A stretch of DNA of 20,168 nucleotides from Pseudomonadota bacterium (GTDB lineage Bacteria > Pseudomonadota > Gammaproteobacteria > Xanthomonadales > Rhodanobacteraceae). The stretch spans positions 1-20,168 of the forward strand of contig JAEZQS010000073.1 in the NCBI GenBank assembly GCA_023412995.1. The letters are read 5' to 3'. Position numbers and translations under genes: made by a program. This document shows, one piece after another, positions 1 to 8,418 of the stretch (position 1 is the first letter of the stretch; each line of letters opens with the position of its first letter). The notes below the pieces were generated by a model, which saw only the letters and a list, made by a program, of their open reading frames with translations, ran no database searches and was not told the DNA's origin.

Positions 1-67
1 CGACGCGCAGGAGCCAGCGGACGCACCCGCGTCGGGCGCGCAGCCACCTGCCGCCAGCACGCACTAG
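1..67 (+). CDS. C-terminal end of RND periplasmic adaptor (membrane fusion protein), partial
   Basis: The frame starting at base 2 reads a short Ala/Pro/Asp-rich tail ending in ...PPAASTH and a TAG at 65-67. It stops 9 bases before the RND permease start. Low-complexity Ala/Pro tails are common at the C-terminus of periplasmic adaptor proteins, and adaptor genes usually sit directly upstream of their permease. Identification as the adaptor rests on this context, because no conserved domain falls inside the window. Confidence 0.6.
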   Translation, partial: DAQEPADAPASGAQPPAASTH

Positions 68-71
68 GAGG
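66..71 (+). promoter_or_regulatory. Strong ribosome binding site of the RND permease
   Basis: A perfect AGGAGG lies 5 bases before the ATG at 77 and overlaps the stop codon of the upstream gene (TAG 65-67). This fixes the permease start and suggests translational coupling with the adaptor gene. Confidence 0.85.
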
Positions 72-76
72 CGGCC

Positions 77-3000
77 ATGTCACGATTCTTCATCGATCAC
101 CCGATCTTCGCCTGGGTGATCGCGATCCTGATCACGCTGTCGGGCGTCATTGCCGTATTGAACCTCGGCGTCGAGTCCTACCCGAGCGTGGTGCCGCCGC
201 AGGTGACCATTGGTGCCGCCTACCCCGGCGCCAGCGCGGAAACGACCGAGAAGGCCGTGACGCAGGTGATCGAGCAGCAGCTGACGGGCATCGACCACCT
301 GCTTTATTTCAGCTCGAGTTCGAGCTCCAGCGGTCGCGCCTCGATCACGCTGACGTTCGAGACCGGCACCGATCCGGACATTGCCCAGGTGCAGGTGCAG
401 AACAAGGTGGCGCTCGCCACCCCGCGCCTTCCGACCGAGGTGGTCCAGCAGGGCGTGGTGGTGGCCAAGGCCAACGCCGGCTTCCTGATGGTGGTGGCGC
501 TGAGCTCGGACAACCCGGCCATCGACCGCGCGGCCCTCAACGACATCGTCGGCTCGCGCGTGCTCGACCAGATCTCGCGCATCCCGGGCGTCGGTTCGAC
601 CCAGCAGTTCGGCTCCGAGTACGCCATGAACATCTGGCTCGATCCGGACAAGCTGCACGGCTACGGGCTGTCGGCCAGCCAGGTGCTCGCCGCGGTGCGT
701 TCGCAGAACGTGCAGTTCGCCGCCGGAACGATCGGCGGCTCGCCCTCGGTTCCCGAACAGGACTTCACCGCCACGGTTTCGGCGGAGGGGCGCTTCTCCA
801 CGCCCGAGCAGTTCGCCGCCATCATCCTGCGCGCCAATCCGGACGGCACCACCGTGCGTCTGGGCGACGTCGCGCGGGTGGACATCGGCGCGCAGAACTA
901 CGGCTTCGACACCCAGTTCAACGGCAAGCCGACCGGCGCGTTCGCCATCCAGCTGCTGCCCGGTGCGAACGCGCTCAACGTCGCCGACCTCGTGCGTGCC
1001 CGCATGGACGAGCTGTCGCCCGGCTTCCCGCAGGGCGTCACCTGGTTCTCGCCGTACGACTCCACCACGTTCGTGAAGATCTCGATCCGCGAAGTGGTCA
1101 AGACGCTGAGCGAGGCGATCGTGCTGGTGTTCCTGGTGATGCTGATCTTCCTGCAGAACTTCCGCGCCACGCTGATCCCGACCCTCGTGATCCCGGTCGC
1201 GCTGCTCGGCACCTTCCTCGGCATGCTGGTGATCGGATTCAGCATCAACCAGCTGACCCTGTTCGGCATGGTGCTGGCGATCGGCATCGTGGTGGACGAT
1301 GCGATCGTGGTGATCGAGAACGTCGAGCGCATCATGCGCGAGGAAGGCCTGCCGCCGCGCGAGGCGACGCGCAAGGCGATGGGCCAGATCAGCGGCGCGG
1401 TGGTGGCGATCACGGTGGTGCTGGCGGCCGTCTTCATACCGAGCGCGCTGCAGGGCGGTACCGCCGGCGAGATCTACAAGCAGTTCGCACTCACCATCGC
1501 GATGGCGATGGCGTTCTCGGCATTCCTCGCCCTCGGCTTCACCCCGGCGCTGTGCGCCACCATGCTGAAGCCGACCGACCACGAGAACCACAACGTGCTG
1601 TTCCGCTGGTTCAACCGTGGCTTCGACCGGGTCAGCCGCACCTACGTCGGCCACATCGGCAGCGCGGTGCGGCATGCGCCACGCTGGATGATCCTGTTCG
1701 TCGTGATCGTCGCGGTGTGCGGCTTCCTGTTCGTGCGCCTGCCCGGCAGCTTCCTGCCCGAGGAGGACCAGGGCTACGCGCTGGCCATCGTGCAGCTCCC
1801 GTCCGGCGCAACCCTGCAGCGGACGCAGAAGGTGATGGAGGACGTGCGCCACACGCTGGAGAAGGACGACGCGTTCGACGGCATGATGGCGGTGTCCGGC
1901 TTCAGCTTCGTCGGCCAGGGCGAGAACGTCGGCATGGCCTTCATCCGCCTCAAGCCGTGGGACGAGCGCGAATCCACCGCGGGCGAATTCATCCAGCGCG
2001 CCAACGGTGCCCTGTTCGCCCTGCGCGACGCGCAGATCTTCGTGGTCAACCTGCCGACCGTCAGCGGCCTCAGCCAGTTCGGCGGCTTCGACATGTACCT
2101 GCAGGACCGCTCGGGTGCCGGCCGCGAAGCGCTCGCGCAGGCGCGCAACACCCTGCTCGGCGCGGCGGCGCAGGATCCGGCCCTGATGGGCGTGCGGCCG
2201 AACACGCTCGCCGACGCAGCCCAGCTGCACCTGGATGTCGATCGCGTGCAGGCCAGCTCCATGGGCCTGTCGGTCGGCGACATCTACAGCGCCATCCAGC
2301 TCATGTTCGCGCCAGTGTACGTGAACGATTTCCTCTCCGGCGGCCGCATCAAGCGCGTCACCATGCAGGCGGACGCGCGCTTCCGCATGGGCCCCGAGGC
2401 GCTGGCGCACTTCTACACGCCATCCTCCACCGCGCCACCGGGCCCGGACGGCGCGCCGGCGATGATCCCGTTGTCCAACGTGGTGGAGGCGAGCTGGTTC
2501 ACCGGACCGCCTTCGCTGACCCGCTACAACGGGTATTCGGCGATCGAGATCGTCGGCTCGCAGGCACCAGGGCACAGCTCGGGCGAGGCGATGGCGGCAC
2601 TGGAGCGCATCGTCACCACCCGGCTGCCGGCGGGATTCGGCTACGACTGGACCGGCCAGTCCTACCAGGAAATCCTCTCCGGCAACACCGCCACGCTGTT
2701 GCTGGTGCTGTCGATCGTGGTGGTGTTCCTGTGCCTGGCCGCGTTGTACGAAAGCTGGTCGATCCCGGTTTCCGTGCTGCTGGTAGTGCCGCTAGGCATG
2801 CTCGGCGCGGTGCTCGCGGCGCTGGCGCGCGGGCTGCCCAACGACATCTTCTTCAAGATCGGCCTGATCACGATCATCGGTCTCGCCGCGAAGAACGCGA
2901 TCCTCATCGTGGAGTTCGCCGTGGCCGAGCAGAAAGCCGGGCGCGGCCTGCGCGATGCCGTGGTCGATGCGGCGCGCCTGCGCCTCAGGCCCATCCTGAT

Positions 3001-3229
3001 GACCTCGTTCGCCTTCATCCTCGGCGTCACGCCGCTGGCGATTTCCAGCGGTGCCGGCGCCAACGCCCGCCATGCCATCGGCACCGGCGTCATCGGCGGC
3101 ATGCTGTTCGCCACCCTGCTCGGCCTGCTGCTGATCCCGGTCTTCTACGTGGTCGTGCGGCGCCTGCTGGGCGACCGGCTCGATGGCGGCGACCCGGCGG
3201 CGGCGACACCGGCACTCGATCGCCACTGA
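77..3229 (+). CDS. RND multidrug efflux permease, HAE-1 (AcrB/MexB) family
   Basis: This 1050-residue protein is the expected full length for an inner-membrane, proton-driven drug exporter that works with a periplasmic adaptor and a TolC-type outer-membrane channel. It opens with the family signature around MSRFFIDHPIFAWVIA (first membrane helix). The motif TDPDIAQVQVQNK near residue 100 belongs to the porter domain. The proton relay is intact: Asp407 and Asp408 in VVDDAIVVIENVER (helix 4) and Lys939 in AAKNAILIVEFA (helix 10), essentially AcrB numbering. The two halves show the usual internal duplication. The adaptor gene ends just upstream and no outer-membrane factor follows, since a hairpin and a convergent gene come next. 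A serine run near residues 79-86 lies where AcrB has a Ser-rich stretch. The family is certain; the drug range cannot be read from sequence. Confidence 0.97.
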   Translation: MSRFFIDHPIFAWVIAILITLSGVIAVLNLGVESYPSVVPPQVTIGAAYPGASAETTEKAVTQVIEQQLTGIDHLLYFSSSSSSSGRASITLTFETGTDPDIAQVQVQNKVALATPRLPTEVVQQGVVVAKANAGFLMVVALSSDNPAIDRAALNDIVGSRVLDQISRIPGVGSTQQFGSEYAMNIWLDPDKLHGYGLSASQVLAAVRSQNVQFAAGTIGGSPSVPEQDFTATVSAEGRFSTPEQFAAIILRANPDGTTVRLGDVARVDIGAQNYGFDTQFNGKPTGAFAIQLLPGANALNVADLVRARMDELSPGFPQGVTWFSPYDSTTFVKISIREVVKTLSEAIVLVFLVMLIFLQNFRATLIPTLVIPVALLGTFLGMLVIGFSINQLTLFGMVLAIGIVVDDAIVVIENVERIMREEGLPPREATRKAMGQISGAVVAITVVLAAVFIPSALQGGTAGEIYKQFALTIAMAMAFSAFLALGFTPALCATMLKPTDHENHNVLFRWFNRGFDRVSRTYVGHIGSAVRHAPRWMILFVVIVAVCGFLFVRLPGSFLPEEDQGYALAIVQLPSGATLQRTQKVMEDVRHTLEKDDAFDGMMAVSGFSFVGQGENVGMAFIRLKPWDERESTAGEFIQRANGALFALRDAQIFVVNLPTVSGLSQFGGFDMYLQDRSGAGREALAQARNTLLGAAAQDPALMGVRPNTLADAAQLHLDVDRVQASSMGLSVGDIYSAIQLMFAPVYVNDFLSGGRIKRVTMQADARFRMGPEALAHFYTPSSTAPPGPDGAPAMIPLSNVVEASWFTGPPSLTRYNGYSAIEIVGSQAPGHSSGEAMAALERIVTTRLPAGFGYDWTGQSYQEILSGNTATLLLVLSIVVVFLCLAALYESWSIPVSVLLVVPLGMLGAVLAALARGLPNDIFFKIGLITIIGLAAKNAILIVEFAVAEQKAGRGLRDAVVDAARLRLRPILMTSFAFILGVTPLAISSGAGANARHAIGTGVIGGMLFATLLGLLLIPVFYVVVRRLLGDRLDGGDPAAATPALDRH

Positions 3230-3236
3230 CGCGCGA

Positions 3237-3259
3237 GCCCCCTCCCGCCGGGAGGGGGC
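3237..3259. terminator. Hairpin between convergent genes, probable bidirectional terminator
   Basis: A perfect 10-bp stem (GCCCCCTCCC paired with GGGAGGGGGC) closes a 3-base loop. It lies 7 bases after the permease stop codon and 50 bases beyond the end of the convergent secreted-protein gene. No T-tract follows on either strand, so it is not a textbook intrinsic terminator, but position and stability favour that role. Confidence 0.65.
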
Positions 3260-3309
3260 CTGCGCACCGCGCCGCCGACCGTCGTTCGTGGCGGCGACGG
3301 CGCCTGCCG

Positions 3310-6300
3310 CTACGGACGTGCCATCTCGAATCCGTCGGCGAAGACCGCGTCCTGCACCGGACCGAGCTGGAACGCCGCCTGCGCGCGCGGTCCGCCGTTG
3401 TAGGCCGTGTCCACGGCCTGCAGGGTCCACGTGTAGGCACCGTCGGGCAGCCCTGCGAGCGACCACGCGGTGTTTCCCTGCAAGCCGCCCGGCTCCGGCA
3501 GGCGGCGCGCTCCGGACAGCGGCACGCCGCTGCGATAGAGCTGCAGGTCGTACGTCAGTGCATCGGCCGGCGTGAGATCGTCGCTGGCAGGGGTCCAGGC
3601 CAGCGCAACGGCGCCTTCGCCCGTGACCGTCGCAGCCAGGGCGGCGGGTGCCGACGGCGCCGCGTTCTGCGCGCCGGCGCCATTGACGTAGAGGTGCATC
3701 TGCGTCTCGACGAGGCCGTTGCCACCCGGCACGAAATAGGCCCCGGCAATGAAGTAGTCGAGGTCGCCTTCGCCATCGATGTCCAGCCAGCTGAAGGAGC
3801 CGCCACTGAACCCCATGGCGCGCGGCGCCGGCAGCTGGTTGCCCGAATCGACGAATGTCCCGCCGACGTTGTCGTAGACCTTGGCGCGCCCTTCGATCTG
3901 CGAGCCCGAGTTGTAGGTGCCGGCCAGCAGGATGTCGATGTCGCCGTCGGAGTCGTAGTCGGCCCAGGTCGCAGCCGACAGGTCGAACCAGCCTTCGCAG
4001 AAGACGCAGGCAATGACGTCGAGCGGGACGTAGGTCTCCGCATCGTTGCGGTAGACGCGCAGCACCGTGTTGAACGTGCCGTCGGTCTCGCGGATGTTTC
4101 CGGCGACCAGGACATCGAGGTCGCCGTCGCCGTCGTAGTCGCCCCATTGCGCTTCGCCGTGTTCCACGCGCAGGGTGCCGAGGATGTCCTCGCCGACGAA
4201 CGTACCGTCGCCATCGTTGCGGAAGCGCCGGATGAAGCCGTTTTCCGACAGCGGCGCGATGTGGACGATCAGGAGGTCGAGGTCGCCGTCGCCATCGAAG
4301 TCGGCCCAGGTCGTCTGCGCATGGACGGACTCGCCCAGGCCGGCCGCCACCTCGCTGAAGGTCCAGCCACCGCTGCCATCGGGTCCGTCGTTTCGCATCA
4401 GCGCCGTGCGAAGGCTGAAGTCTCCTTCGTCGCGGATCGATGGCAGCAGCAGGTCGAGGTCGCCGTCGTTGTCGAAATCGGCCCAGGTGATCGAGCGCAG
4501 GTCGAAGTCGGCCTGGTCGTTGTCCTCGTGGTAGCCGGGCAGCACGGTGCCGGTCGCCACCAGCGTGCCGGCATCGTTGCGATAGAGGACAGTGGCGCCA
4601 TCGCTGCCCACCACCAGGTCCTGGTCGCCATCGCCATCGGCGTCGCCCCAGGCGAGATCCGATGCCCCGGCCGTCAGCGTTCCGGGCGGCACGTCGACGT
4701 AGGAGAAATCCCATTGCGTCGCACTTGCCGGCCCCTCGTTGCGCAGCAGCACCAGGCGATCCACGACGCTTTCGTTGTAGACCACGTAGTAGCCGAGCAC
4801 GGCGATGTCGAGGGCGCCGTCGCCGTCGTAATCCGACGGCGCGGCGGAACTGACCCAGAAGTCCTCGTCCTGCGGCGACACGAACAACGGGTCCACGGGA
4901 GTCACTTCGGTGAACTCGCCGAAGATGCCGCCCGGGCCGGGTTGCACCACGACGAACCGGACGGTGGCATCACTGTCGCCGTCGTCGTCCGTCACGGTGA
5001 GGTTGACGTGCCACGTCCCCGCCTGGTCGAAGACGTGGGTCGGGTGCTGTTCGGTTGCTGTGGAGCCGTCGCCGAAGTCCCAGGCCCAGGCGACGATCGT
5101 CCCGTCGGCGTCGCTGCTGGTATCGGTCAGCGCCACGGACAGCCCGGTCGTCAGGAACTCGAACGAGGCGGAAGGCGGCTGGTTCACCGGCGGTGGCGGC
5201 GGTCCGGCGAAGTGCCGGATGGCGCCCTGCCATCCTCCGATCCAGGCGTCGCCGGCGGGATCCACGGCGAGGGCGGCGTAGGCTCCAACGCCGGGATGCC
5301 CCGAATCCATCACGGCCCAGTCCTGGCCTGCCGTAGCCGAGTACATGACGACGCCATCCGCGGTGGAGACCCACAGTTCGTCCGGACCGACGAGCGCGAT
5401 GTCCGTGATGACATCGGTGGCGTCCGGCGTCGGCAGCATATGCCAGCTGGCGCCCCCATCGCTGCTGCGTGCGGCATAGCCGCCAGCGCCAACGGCATAG
5501 CCGACACTGGCGTTCCAGAAATCCATGTCCTGGATGGATACGTCCGATCCGGGCAACTGCACGGCGGCCCAGGTGGCGCCGTTGTCGATGGTCCGGTACA
5601 GGGTGCCATACACGGCTGCCGCCCATCCGCTCGCACCGGCAAAATCGACGGCGACGTAGGTTCCCTGGACGTCCGTGACCGGCGTCCAAGTAGCGCCGGC
5701 GTCGGTGGTATGGAACAACGCGGCCTGCTCGAAGCCTTGCCCGACCACCCAGCCATCGGCTGGCGTGCGGAAGAAGAGGTCGGCTGCAGCCAGGCCGGGC
5801 GGTGCGGCGGCGCCCGCGGTCCACGTCAGCCCACCATCCGCGCTGCGGTAGGTCCTGCCGCTGTGTCCCACTGCCACGGCGTCGTGCGCACCCAGGGCGT
5901 GCACCGCCACCAGGCTTTCGTTGCTGTGGGAGCGCCGGATCAGCCACGGAGCAGTGCCGGCTGCCCGCGTGAGGACCTGCCCGGCTTCGTTGACGGCCAC
6001 CAGTGCACCGCCCGCAAAGCGATCGAGACCCCGCACGGCATCGCCGGACCCGCTCGACAGCTGGTGCCAGCTCGCACCGCCATCGGTGGTCCGCACCACG
6101 AATCCGCGCCCGAAGCCGAAATAGCCGGTCTGGGCGTCGACGAACACCGGCGCGCCGCCGCCGAGGAATCCCGGCAGGGGTCCCGGCGTGGCAAAGGCTT
6201 CCGACCAGGTCAGCCCTGCATCGGCGGATCGATACAGCTGCCCCGCCCCGTTGGACGCCACCACGACCGACGCGGAGGGCGAAGCGAAGGCGGTCGGCGT

Positions 6301-7206
6301 CTGCGCCGCGTCGGCCGGTATGACTTCGCCGAGGTCGGTCCAGGTCAGCCCGCCATCGGCGGAACGGAAGATGCGGTCGTCGTAATCGGGAAACGCCCCG
6401 CCTCGCCCGAACGCCAGCACGACCGCGGCGGAAAGCGCATGCAGCCGGTTGCGCCCTTCGGCGGCCTGGCCCGGCGTCCACGTCTGGCCCGCATCGCTGG
6501 ACCGCACGAAGGCGCCGTCGACGATCGCCACGGCAACGGATGGCGACAGGAAAACGACCGCGGATGCCGGTCCGGCCAGGACCGGCACGAATGTGTCGCC
6601 GCCATCGGTCGTGCGGAAGAGGCCGTCGTCGCCCGCGCCCAGGCCGGTCTTCGCGTCCGCGAACGAGAACGTGGTCATGGCCTGCGGCGAAGGCTCCCAC
6701 GAGAGCCCGCCATCACGGCTGACCCATGTGCCGAAGTTGCCGCTGGTGACGCCGAAGTCCACCGTCAGGAACGTGAGGGAATACGCCGACCCGAGGAACG
6801 GAAGTTGCTCCCACGTCGCGCCGCCATCGATGGTGCGGTAGTTGGCATTGCCCCACACCCAGCCATGCAGGCTGTCGAGAAAAAATATGCCGTTCAATCC
6901 GTCGTGCAGGCTGGCCGGCACGTCGCGCTGAACCCAGATCGCGCCGCCATCGGCGGACTCGAACAGCGCACCACCGGCGTCGAACGAGTCATCCTCGGTG
7001 GCCAGGAAAAGACGTCCCGGCGCGGGCGCCGCCACGCCATGGATCTCCAGGTGGGTCGGCAACGGCGCCTCGGTACGCCACTCGGCGCGCGCGGGAACGA
7101 TGGAAGCGGCCAGCAGCAGGCTGCATGCGATCCACCCCGTTCGCCGCCAGCTGGCGGGCGGGCGCAGGACGGGGGCAACGCGGGACGACCCGGCTGCTGT
7201 GGTCAT
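3310..7206 (-). CDS. Large secreted repeat protein: Asp-box/YCF48-like repeats, PKD, FG-GAP/VCBS repeats, FnIII-like segment
   Basis: The start at 7206 is chosen because a GGAG lies 8 bases before the ATG and a signal peptide follows (hydrophobic stretch within residues 20-40, cleavage probably after PARA near residue 41). The product is 1298 residues. Residues 42 to about 670 hold about a dozen Asp-box motifs of the form S/T-x-D-x-G-x-T/S-W, for example TIDGGATW and SADGGLTW, as in BNR and YCF48/HCF136-like beta-propellers. A PKD domain (WDFGDGSTATEQHPTHVF) spans about 672-758. Seven repeats with a D-x-D-x-D-G-D-x-D calcium loop (WADFDGDGDLDLL and relatives) span about 770-1170, as in FG-GAP/VCBS propellers. 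An FnIII-like segment precedes a C-terminal DAVFADGFE. It is probably exported and extracellular or surface-held. The role is unknown; no catalytic site is recognised. Confidence 0.88.
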   Translation of the reverse strand: MTTAAGSSRVAPVLRPPASWRRTGWIACSLLLAASIVPARAEWRTEAPLPTHLEIHGVAAPAPGRLFLATEDDSFDAGGALFESADGGAIWVQRDVPASLHDGLNGIFFLDSLHGWVWGNANYRTIDGGATWEQLPFLGSAYSLTFLTVDFGVTSGNFGTWVSRDGGLSWEPSPQAMTTFSFADAKTGLGAGDDGLFRTTDGGDTFVPVLAGPASAVVFLSPSVAVAIVDGAFVRSSDAGQTWTPGQAAEGRNRLHALSAAVVLAFGRGGAFPDYDDRIFRSADGGLTWTDLGEVIPADAAQTPTAFASPSASVVVASNGAGQLYRSADAGLTWSEAFATPGPLPGFLGGGAPVFVDAQTGYFGFGRGFVVRTTDGGASWHQLSSGSGDAVRGLDRFAGGALVAVNEAGQVLTRAAGTAPWLIRRSHSNESLVAVHALGAHDAVAVGHSGRTYRSADGGLTWTAGAAAPPGLAAADLFFRTPADGWVVGQGFEQAALFHTTDAGATWTPVTDVQGTYVAVDFAGASGWAAAVYGTLYRTIDNGATWAAVQLPGSDVSIQDMDFWNASVGYAVGAGGYAARSSDGGASWHMLPTPDATDVITDIALVGPDELWVSTADGVVMYSATAGQDWAVMDSGHPGVGAYAALAVDPAGDAWIGGWQGAIRHFAGPPPPPVNQPPSASFEFLTTGLSVALTDTSSDADGTIVAWAWDFGDGSTATEQHPTHVFDQAGTWHVNLTVTDDDGDSDATVRFVVVQPGPGGIFGEFTEVTPVDPLFVSPQDEDFWVSSAAPSDYDGDGALDIAVLGYYVVYNESVVDRLVLLRNEGPASATQWDFSYVDVPPGTLTAGASDLAWGDADGDGDQDLVVGSDGATVLYRNDAGTLVATGTVLPGYHEDNDQADFDLRSITWADFDNDGDLDLLLPSIRDEGDFSLRTALMRNDGPDGSGGWTFSEVAAGLGESVHAQTTWADFDGDGDLDLLIVHIAPLSENGFIRRFRNDGDGTFVGEDILGTLRVEHGEAQWGDYDGDGDLDVLVAGNIRETDGTFNTVLRVYRNDAETYVPLDVIACVFCEGWFDLSAATWADYDSDGDIDILLAGTYNSGSQIEGRAKVYDNVGGTFVDSGNQLPAPRAMGFSGGSFSWLDIDGEGDLDYFIAGAYFVPGGNGLVETQMHLYVNGAGAQNAAPSAPAALAATVTGEGAVALAWTPASDDLTPADALTYDLQLYRSGVPLSGARRLPEPGGLQGNTAWSLAGLPDGAYTWTLQAVDTAYNGGPRAQAAFQLGPVQDAVFADGFEMARP

Positions 7207-7214
7207 GAAACGTT

Positions 7215-7218
7215 CTCC
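7215..7218 (-). promoter_or_regulatory. Ribosome binding site deciding the start of the 1298-aa secreted protein
   Basis: GGAG on the minus strand lies 8 bases upstream of the ATG at 7206. The frame stays open upstream to 7380, but only the 7206 start combines a Shine-Dalgarno match with an immediate signal peptide. Confidence 0.7.
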
Positions 7219-7571
7219 AGGATGGGACAGCGGGTCGGCGAATGCGGAACGGTGGTGCGGTCGGTACGCATGGACGGCCAACCCCAGTGGCCTGCACCAT
7301 GGAATGACCCGTTGCGGGTCGGGCGTGCGGGTCCCGCCAGGGGACACGGGCGCGATGCTACCCGGAGTTCCGGCACGCATCCTGAATCGAGGCGCCGTCT
7401 GCCGTTGCCCGGAAGGCAGGCAGATTGACCGGAATTGCGCGTTGCAGTCCAGACCCGCGCGGGGGCGTCACAAAGCATCGGCAGGGAGGTCCGCTCCCGG
7501 GATCCGGCGCGCGCGCGGACCGGCATCGGGACTCCTACCCACGCGCGGACGGTGCGTTCACGCGCCATCGA

Positions 7572-7577
7572 TACAAT
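7572..7577 (+). promoter_or_regulatory. Candidate -10 hexamer of the lytic transglycosylase gene (leaderless transcript)
   Basis: TACAAT ends 6 bases before the ATG at 7584, so transcription would start at or next to the start codon. No Shine-Dalgarno sequence precedes the ATG. No good -35 is visible at the usual distance. Confidence 0.4.
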
Positions 7578-7583
7578 CGGCGC

Positions 7584-8372
7584 ATGCCGCACCGCCTGCT
7601 CCGCCTCCTGCTTGCCATGCTGGCGCTGGCCGCGGCCGGGGGTGCGCACGCGCGCACGGTCTGGCGCTGCCTGCGCGACGGCACGGTCAGCCTCGCCACG
7701 GCGCCAGAACCGGGCTCGACGTGCAGCGCGAAGGAACTCGACGACCAGGCGGCCGCCTTGCCGAACCTCTGGGGCCACCTCGGCGTGTTCCACGGCACGC
7801 TGTACGAACGCGAGCAGGACGGCCGGACGGTCTACAGCACGCGGCAGCTGCCCGGATCCAAACCCGTGCTCGCCTTCACCGTCGCCACGCCGGCCGGATC
7901 GTCCGCGCACGCCGGGTTCGGCAAGGTCGGCCGGCCGAGGCTGGCGGAATACCGCGCCGGCTTCCGGCGCGCAGCCGGGCGAACCGGACTCGACGAAGCC
8001 TGGCTGCGCGCCATCGCGCATGCGGAAAGCGCGTTCGACAAGGATGCGGTGTCGGACAAGGGCGCGATGGGCGTCATGCAGCTGATGCCTGCGGTCGTGG
8101 CGGATTACGGCGTGACCGATCCCTTTTCGCCGGCGCAGTCGATCATGGCCGGGGCGCGCCTGCTGAAATCGCTGGAGGCGCGGTATGGCGGCGACCGTCT
8201 GCTGGTGGCTGCCGCCTACAACGCGGGCGTCGGCGCGGTCACCGAATACGGCGGCGTGCCGCCCTATGTCGAGACGCAGGAATACGTCGCCAAGGTGGAA
8301 GCGCTGTACGCCCGCTACCGCGCGGCGATGGGCCTTGCGCCCCGTTCGCTGGGACTGGCGCCGGCGCCGTAG
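7584..8372 (+). CDS. Secreted lytic transglycosylase, SLT domain, with N-terminal DUF4124-like segment
   Basis: The protein has 262 residues from the ATG at 7584. This start is preferred because a typical signal peptide follows at once (residues 1-23, ending AHA) and the upstream frame has no protein character. Residues 24 to about 55 (TVWRCLRDGTVSLATAP...) resemble DUF4124, a small periplasmic domain often attached to such enzymes. The SLT domain covers about 125-250: catalytic Glu148 in HAESAF, then GAMGVMQLMP at 160-169 and AAYNAG at 210-215, all hallmark motifs. The enzyme should cleave the MurNAc-GlcNAc bond of peptidoglycan to give 1,6-anhydro ends in the periplasm. A methyltransferase gene follows after 46 bases. 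The family is certain; the physiological role (wall remodelling or recycling) is not determined. Confidence 0.92.
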   Translation: MPHRLLRLLLAMLALAAAGGAHARTVWRCLRDGTVSLATAPEPGSTCSAKELDDQAAALPNLWGHLGVFHGTLYEREQDGRTVYSTRQLPGSKPVLAFTVATPAGSSAHAGFGKVGRPRLAEYRAGFRRAAGRTGLDEAWLRAIAHAESAFDKDAVSDKGAMGVMQLMPAVVADYGVTDPFSPAQSIMAGARLLKSLEARYGGDRLLVAAAYNAGVGAVTEYGGVPPYVETQEYVAKVEALYARYRAAMGLAPRSLGLAPAP

Positions 8373-8388
8373 CGCGCGTGCCTGCTGC

Positions 8389-8394
8389 TAAAAT
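8389..8394 (+). promoter_or_regulatory. Candidate -10 hexamer upstream of the methyltransferase gene
   Basis: TAAAAT stands out in GC-rich sequence within the 46-base gap, 24 bases before the ATG at 8419. No clear -35 partner is seen, so co-transcription with the transglycosylase remains possible. Confidence 0.3.
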
Positions 8395-8418
8395 GCCGCT
8401 TTCCGCCCGGCATACTCC

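Larger units (their letters stand above)
7207..7583. other. Divergent intergenic region (377 bases)
   Basis: This region separates the divergently transcribed secreted repeat protein (leftward) and lytic transglycosylase (rightward). Open frames run through it on both strands but carry no recognisable protein sequence. The only supported elements are the GGAG site at the left end and a TACAAT hexamer at the right end. No convincing minus-strand promoter, RNA gene or repeat was seen. Confidence 0.6.

Noticed and set aside
300..335. Serine run encoded by repetitive AGCTCGAGTTCGAGC sequence in the RND gene
   Set aside because: The equivalent region of AcrB is also Ser-rich, so it is not a special repeat.
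80..2575. An 831-codon minus-strand open frame opposite the RND permease
   Set aside because: It is rich in His, Arg and Asp and lacks motifs; the plus-strand permease is complete and unmistakable.
3700..4850. Regularly spaced GTCGAGGTCGCCGTCGCC-like repeats resembling a CRISPR or tandem DNA repeat
   Set aside because: They are the reverse strand of the D-x-D-G-D-x-D calcium loops in the FG-GAP/VCBS repeats. Spacing follows protein repeats and copies are degenerate.
1552..7428. A 1958-codon plus-strand open frame
   Set aside because: It runs out of frame through the RND gene and then antisense to the secreted repeat protein. Its sequence is Arg/Ala/Gly-rich and without domains, which is a usual artefact of very high GC.
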